Below are positions 1-5,094 of a stretch of DNA of 5,094 nucleotides, one piece after another (the first letter of the stretch is position 1; each line of letters starts with the position of its first letter). This DNA comes from Nocardioides sp. GTDB taxonomy: Bacteria > Actinomycetota > Actinomycetes > Propionibacteriales > Nocardioidaceae. The notes under the pieces were generated by a model. That model saw only the letters and a list, made by a program, of their open reading frames with translations. It was not told the DNA's origin and did no database searches. The position numbers were made by a program, and so were the translations under genes. The stretch is taken from positions 1 to 5,094 of the forward strand of contig JAKFXV010000017.1 of the NCBI GenBank assembly GCA_021731205.1. The letters are read 5' to 3'.

Positions 1-1
1 G

Positions 2-1204
2 GGCGTTGCGGCGCTCGCGAGTGTGGCACTCGGGGTGGGCACCTGCCTCTCCCTGATCGCCGCTGGCCTGCCGATCGCGGGCTCTGCGGCGTTCGGGCTG
101 GGATGGACGCTGATCGGGGTCGCCTTCGCGGCACTCGCGGGCGTGATCGCCCAGTTGGCGACGAGTGCGCGGACGGCGACCGGGGTGAGCGTCGCCCTGG
201 TGGGCGCGCTGTACGCCGTCCGCGGCGTGGGCGACAGCATCGGGTCCGACGGTGCCCGGTGGTTGAGTTGGCTGTCGCCTTTCGGGTGGCAGCAGTTCGT
301 GCGGGCGTACGCCGACGAGCGGTGGCTGTGGCTCGCGCCGCTCGCGGTGCTTGCCACGTTGGCGACGGCGTCGGCGTTCGGGTTGTCCGCGCGGCGCGAT
401 CTGGGGGCTGGCCTGCTGACGGCGCGTCCCGGGCCGGCGCGAGCCGGCGTGCACCTCTCATCGACACTCGGGCTCGCCTGGCGGATCCAACGGGGTGCCT
501 TGGGCTGGTGGGCGTTCGGCTTCGTTCTGCTTGGCGGGGTGCTCGGTTCGATCGTCTCCGGCATCGGCGACCTGCTCGACAGCCCGCAGATGCGGCAGTT
601 CATCGAGTTGCTGGGTGGAGAGCAAGCCTTGACCGACGCCTTCTTGGCGGCGGAGATGGGGTTCGTGGGGGTCTTCACGGCGGCGTACGCCGTGTCGGCG
701 GCCGCGCGACTGAGGGCCGAGGAGGAGGGGAATCGGGCCGAGCCGGTGTTGGCCGGGGCCGTCAGTCGCCGGTCGTGGCTGCTCAGCCACACTGTGCTCG
801 CCGTGGCCGGCGCCGCCGTCTTGCTGTTCGCGGTAGGGCTGTCGGCGGGGGCGGCGTACTCCTGGACGGTCGGCGACGCTGACCAGATCGCTCCGGTGGT
901 AGTTGCGGCGCTGGTGCAGGTGCCGGCGGTGTGGGTGCTGGTCGGACTGGTGGCTGCGGCGTACGGCTGGGCTGCGCGAGGCGTCGTCGTCGGGTGGATC
1001 GCGCTGGTGGTTTTCGTGGTCATCGCCGAGGTCGGGCCGTTGCTGAAGGTCGATCAGTGGGTGCTCGACCTGTCGCCGTTCGCGCGTGTGCCGCAGTTGC
1101 CCGGCGGGGACTTCGCCGTGATGCCTCTGATCTGGTTGCTTGCCGTCGCGGGCGGGCTGCTGGCGGTCGGCCTTGCCGGCGTACGACGTCGCGACCTCGC
1201 CTAG
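2..1204 (+). CDS. ABC-2 type transporter permease (polyketide antibiotic exporter-like), 3' part
   Basis: Membrane subunit of a probable ABC exporter, driven by a separate ATPase that is not in the window. The frame is open to the window edge (bases 2-22 encode GVAALAS), so the start is missing; 400 residues are visible. From memory the family is about 530 residues with about 12 membrane helices, so roughly 130 residues would lie upstream. Numbering from base 2, hydrophobic segments lie near residues 10-35, 36-53, 60-75, 108-128, 166-190, 216-235, 262-287, 298-321, 327-347 and 375-393. Two family-like signs are visible. An LSPF stretch occurs in each half (near 91 and 357), consistent with two fused ABC-2 halves. 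A charged cytoplasmic loop at 237-256 contains RAEEEGNRAEPVLAGAVSR, close to the RAEE-RAEPLLA-AVSR loop of antibiotic-exporter permeases. The cargo cannot be read from sequence. The frame ends with TAG and shows no frameshift. Confidence 0.85.
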   Translation, partial: GVAALASVALGVGTCLSLIAAGLPIAGSAAFGLGWTLIGVAFAALAGVIAQLATSARTATGVSVALVGALYAVRGVGDSIGSDGARWLSWLSPFGWQQFVRAYADERWLWLAPLAVLATLATASAFGLSARRDLGAGLLTARPGPARAGVHLSSTLGLAWRIQRGALGWWAFGFVLLGGVLGSIVSGIGDLLDSPQMRQFIELLGGEQALTDAFLAAEMGFVGVFTAAYAVSAAARLRAEEEGNRAEPVLAGAVSRRSWLLSHTVLAVAGAAVLLFAVGLSAGAAYSWTVGDADQIAPVVVAALVQVPAVWVLVGLVAAAYGWAARGVVVGWIALVVFVVIAEVGPLLKVDQWVLDLSPFARVPQLPGGDFAVMPLIWLLAVAGGLLAVGLAGVRRRDLA

Positions 1205-1210
1205 CCCCGC

Positions 1211-1273
1211 CGAGGCGTCACAAACACGATGCGAGGGGTCACAAACTCGCCGCGAGGGGTCACAAACTCGCCG
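1211..1273. repeat. Three tandem 21-bp repeats in the permease-helicase gap
   Basis: Three head-to-tail 21-bp units lie at 1211-1231, 1232-1252 and 1253-1273, starting 7 bases after the permease stop. Units 2 and 3 are identical and begin CGAGGGGTCACAAACTCG. Unit 1 differs at four positions (CGAGGCGTCACAAACACG, then ATG instead of CCG). Each of units 2 and 3 carries short inverted arms, CGAG and CTCG, so it could form a weak hairpin or a protein-binding half-turn. The period is two helical turns and also seven codons. All three forward frames read through, but I see no ribosome-binding site or plausible protein, so I treat it as non-coding. Its function is unknown: a regulator-binding array, a REP-like dispersed repeat, or debris of repeat expansion are all possible. 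Confidence 0.85.
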
Positions 1274-1301
1274 CGATTAGGACTCTTACCGGGTGACTTC
1301 G

Positions 1302-1307
1302 TACGAT
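1302..1307 (+). promoter_or_regulatory. Candidate -10 box for the helicase gene
   Basis: TACGAT fits the actinobacterial TANNNT -10 pattern. The upstream -35 is poor: the best candidate, TTAGGA at 1276-1281, matches TTGACA at three of six positions with a 20-base spacer. The choice rests mainly on exclusion, because no TA dinucleotide occurs from 1304 to the helicase start at 1523, so no TANNNT box can lie closer. Transcription would begin near 1313-1315 and give a leader of about 210 nt. A sigma factor with another -10 preference, or cotranscription from the permease, would remove the argument. Confidence 0.35.
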
Positions 1308-1317
1308 TGCGTCAGCC

Positions 1318-1350
1318 AAGGGCGCCCCGAAGCAGGGGCGCTCTTCTCTT
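1318..1350 (+). terminator. Terminator-like hairpin upstream of the helicase
   Basis: AAGGGCGCCCC (1318-1328) pairs with GGGGCGCTCTT (1335-1345): 11 base pairs including one G-U, a six-base loop GAAGCA, then the pyrimidine/T-rich tail CTCTT. This resembles an intrinsic terminator, though the T tract is interrupted by C. It could end transcripts from the permease operon. If the helicase promoter is at about 1302, it instead sits at the very 5' end of the helicase mRNA, where it could act as an attenuator or a 5'-protecting hairpin. Confidence 0.55.
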
Positions 1351-1358
1351 GAAGCCCG

Positions 1359-1508
1359 GTGTGGTGCGCGGTGAGGATCGCGCGGAGACCAGTGAATCGG
1401 GTGCCAGAGAAACTCGAGCCGCCCGCCTGGGCGGTTCGGCAGCGTCTTGCTGGCTCACCGATTCCACGCCCGTGGACTTCGCGCCGGACGCGCCCGGTTC
1501 CACCACAC
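1359..1508 (+). promoter_or_regulatory. Candidate structured 5' leader of the helicase gene
   Basis: Pairing by eye suggests a branched RNA. An outer stem joins GTGTGGTG (1359-1366) to CACCACAC (1501-1508). Inside are: GCGCG (1366-1370) with CGCGC (1379-1383); an interrupted long stem from 1394-1406 to 1451-1464 that includes GAATCG/CGATTC; a strong 11-bp hairpin nested in it (1414-1424 with 1429-1439, loop GCCT); TCCAC/GTGGA (1463-1476); and GCGC/GCGC (1481-1493). Neighbouring small stems share one or two bases, so they compete at their edges. The structure closes 14 bases before the ATG. Long regulated leaders are known upstream of other DEAD-box and cold-shock genes, but I do not recognise this one. 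GC-rich DNA folds readily, so covariation is needed to make it convincing. Confidence 0.4.
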
Positions 1509-1522
1509 GAAAGCAGTGACGC

Positions 1523-3025
1523 ATGTCCGCGCCCACCATTGATCTTGCCCTTGAGCTGCCCGAAGATCCCTTCGTAGAGGCCGCAACGACTGACGCCTCG
1601 ACCGCAACGACTGACGCCTCGACGGCAACAACTGACGCCTCGGCCGAAACAACTGACGCTTCGGCGGGAACAACTGACGCCTCGGCGGGGGTGGGGGTGT
1701 TCGGCGAGTTCCCGGCCGCACTGATCGACGTGCTCGCCACTCAAGGCATCACCACCCCGACCCCGGTCCAGGCGGCGGTGATCCCGGACGCGATGAGTGG
1801 TCGCGACGTCCTCGGTCGTGCCCAGACCGGCTCCGGCAAGACCCTTGCCTTCGGGCTCCCGATCCTCGCTCGCCTCGCCGGCAAGAAGTCGCGACCCTGC
1901 CACCCGCGCGCGGTCGTCATCGTCCCGACTCGGGAGTTGGCCAACCAGGTCGCCAAGGCGATCGAGCCGCTGGCCGGCGCGATGCACCTCAAGATGGTCA
2001 CGGTGTACGGCGGCACGCCGTACGAGCGCCAGACCCGCCAGCTGCGCCAGCGCGCCGACATCGTCGTCGCCACCCCCGGCCGGCTCGACGATCTGCTCGA
2101 GCAGGGCTACTGCTTCTTCGACGACATCCAGGTCACGGTCCTCGACGAGGCCGATCACCTGTGCGACCTCGGCTTCTACCCCGCCGTCGACAAGCTGGTC
2201 GGCATGACTCCGGCGGGCAGCCAGCGGATGCTGCTCAGCGCGACCCTCGACGGCGACGTCGACGCGTTGGTCCGCACTCACCTGCGCAACCCTCAGCTCC
2301 ACGAGCTCGACCCGGCCGCCGGCGCGGTCACCACGATGACGCACCACACCCTGGTCGTCGGGGGCTTCAAGGAGAAGATCGAGGTGGCTGCCAAGCTGGT
2401 GCGCGCCAACGGCAAGTCCATCGTGTTCACCCGCACCCGCGAGGCCGCGATCGACCTCGCCGAGTCGCTCAACGATCAGGGCATCGACGCCGTCGACCTG
2501 CACGGTGACCTCAGCCAGCGGGTGCGCGAGCGCAACCTCCACAAGTTCAGCAACGGGCATGTCCAGGCCGTCGTCGCGACCGATGTCGCCGCCCGCGGCA
2601 TCCACGTGGACAGCGTCGACCTGGTCGTCCACTTCGACGCTGCCAGCGACCCGAAGGCGTACCTCCACCGCTCAGGTCGTACGGCGCGCGCGGGCCAGGA
2701 GGGCTGCGTCGTCACGATCACGACCCCCAAGTTCATCCAGCAGGTCGTTCGGCTGCAGCGTGAGGCCGGCGTACAGGTGCGCCATCACGACTCCCGCACC
2801 GCCCCGCAGCCGATGACCGCCACGGCGCTCGCGGAGTCGGGCACCGAAGGTCCGGTCAAGACGCAGCACCCGGCCGGCAAGTTCAAGGGCGGCGCGCGTG
2901 GCAGGTCGGGCGCCCCGGCAGGCCACAAGCCGCGCTACTCCGGGCACAAGGGCGGCTCGTCCTCCTCGTCGAGGTCGGGCCAGACCGGTGGACGCCGGGC
3001 GGCCGCCAAGACCTGGGGGAAGTAG
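1523..3025 (+). CDS. DEAD-box ATP-dependent RNA helicase
   Basis: Uses ATP to unwind short RNA duplexes; relatives act in ribosome assembly, RNA decay and cold adaptation. 500 residues with all core motifs: Q motif (F60, TPTPVQ with Q83), Walker A AQTGSGKT 100-107, PTRELA 135-140, GG 163-164, TPGR 184-187, DEAD 208-211, SAT 239-241, VFTRT 301-305, motif V TDVAARGIH 353-361, motif VI HRSGRTARAG 382-391. RecA domain 1 spans about 60-260, domain 2 about 272-405. Residues 440-500 form a basic Gly/Ser/Lys/Arg-rich tail likely to bind RNA. Motif V ends in H361 where most family members have Asp. Residues 21-55 are five heptads of the form [AEG]TTDAS[TA]. ATG 1523 is the first possible start because an in-frame TGA lies at 1517-1519; there is no clear Shine-Dalgarno, only weak AAGCAG. 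Resembles RhlE/SrmB-type proteins; the exact orthologue is not assigned. Confidence 0.95.
   Translation: MSAPTIDLALELPEDPFVEAATTDASTATTDASTATTDASAETTDASAGTTDASAGVGVFGEFPAALIDVLATQGITTPTPVQAAVIPDAMSGRDVLGRAQTGSGKTLAFGLPILARLAGKKSRPCHPRAVVIVPTRELANQVAKAIEPLAGAMHLKMVTVYGGTPYERQTRQLRQRADIVVATPGRLDDLLEQGYCFFDDIQVTVLDEADHLCDLGFYPAVDKLVGMTPAGSQRMLLSATLDGDVDALVRTHLRNPQLHELDPAAGAVTTMTHHTLVVGGFKEKIEVAAKLVRANGKSIVFTRTREAAIDLAESLNDQGIDAVDLHGDLSQRVRERNLHKFSNGHVQAVVATDVAARGIHVDSVDLVVHFDAASDPKAYLHRSGRTARAGQEGCVVTITTPKFIQQVVRLQREAGVQVRHHDSRTAPQPMTATALAESGTEGPVKTQHPAGKFKGGARGRSGAPAGHKPRYSGHKGGSSSSSRSGQTGGRRAAAKTWGK
1583..1687 (+). repeat. Five in-frame 21-bp tandem repeats inside the helicase gene
   Basis: Exactly 105 bases, five units of 21 bp with no indels, encode heptads [AEG]TTDAS[TA] at residues 21-55. 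The core TGACGCCTCG is identical in four units (1591, 1612, 1633, 1675) and has one change in the fourth (TGACGCTTCG, 1654). Conservation extends through synonymous positions, pointing to recent DNA-level duplication rather than only protein selection. The segment lies between a short acidic N-terminus and the Q motif, and probably forms a flexible, Thr/Ser/Asp-rich linker. The copy number is likely to vary between strains. Confidence 0.93.
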
Positions 3026-3029
3026 CCCC

Positions 3030-3035
3030 TAGGCT
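3030..3035 (+). promoter_or_regulatory. Candidate -10 box for a leaderless yhhQ transcript
   Basis: TAGGCT matches TANNNT and ends eight bases before the GTG at 3044, the spacing expected if transcription starts at or within a base or two of the start codon. No Shine-Dalgarno is present in the 18 bases between the helicase stop and this GTG, which fits leaderless translation. No good -35 is visible. The tgt gene has the same TAGGNT-N8-start arrangement. Cotranscription with the helicase is also possible given the short gap. Confidence 0.45.
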
Positions 3036-3043
3036 GTCGACCC

Positions 3044-5094
<2,051 letters not shown>

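Noticed and set aside
1211..1273. CRISPR array
   Set aside because: The 21-bp units are directly contiguous with no unique spacers, and no cas gene is present.
1229..1519. Plus-strand frame of 96 codons starting inside the tandem repeats
   Set aside because: It begins within the repeat, has no ribosome-binding site, runs through the terminator-like hairpin and leader, and resembles no protein I know.
1286..2668. Long minus-strand open frame of 460 codons opposite the helicase
   Set aside because: It is a GC-driven shadow of the helicase frame, with low-complexity Arg/Val/Asp composition and no recognisable domain. The opposite strand has every DEAD-box motif.
3016..3029. GGGG-AAGTAG-CCCC hairpin across the helicase stop as a terminator
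   Set aside because: The stem is only four strong pairs, there is no T tract after it, and it abuts the yhhQ -10 box.

Overview
The window is GC-rich, with codon third positions dominated by G/C. Two genes have leaderless-type starts, and the tRNA-guanine transglycosylase is of a type I associate with Actinomycetota. I infer a high-GC actinobacterium, possibly near Nocardioidaceae; that family-level guess is weak. No rRNA, tRNA, CRISPR array, insertion sequence or phage gene is visible.

Layout. Bases 2-1204 (+) are the last 400 codons of a large multi-pass ABC-2 type permease resembling exporters of polyketide antibiotics; its start and probable ATPase partner lie upstream of the window. The 318-base gap 1205-1522 is full of structure: three tandem 21-bp repeats (1211-1273), a possible -10 box (1302-1307), a terminator-like 11-bp hairpin with a pyrimidine/T-rich tail (1318-1350), and a further region (1359-1508) that can fold into a branched RNA ending just before the next start codon. 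Bases 1523-3025 (+) encode a complete DEAD-box RNA helicase whose N-terminus carries five heptapeptide repeats, encoded by a perfect-period 21-bp DNA repeat. Bases 3044-3751 (+) encode a YhhQ-family queuosine-precursor transporter. Bases 3733-5001 (-) encode tRNA-guanine transglycosylase (tgt), converging on the transporter with a 19-bp tail-to-tail overlap. The last bases may hold the start of a divergent gene.

How the genes work together. yhhQ and tgt form a plausible queuosine-salvage pair: YhhQ imports a queuosine precursor or the queuine base, and Tgt exchanges it for guanine at position 34 of GUN-anticodon tRNAs. No queuosine synthesis gene is in the window. Both genes show the same start architecture (TAGGNT, 8 nt, start codon), which suggests leaderless transcripts and supports a shorter tgt start than the longest open frame. 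The helicase probably acts in RNA remodelling and appears to have a long structured 5' leader. The permease is probably an unrelated neighbour.

Most worth a second look: (1) the intergenic and in-gene 21-bp repeats share a 10-bp core in opposite orientation and the same reading register, as if one repeat family occupies both; (2) the helicase leader; (3) the divergent substrate-pocket loop of Tgt beside its transporter; (4) the matching leaderless promoters of the two queuosine genes.
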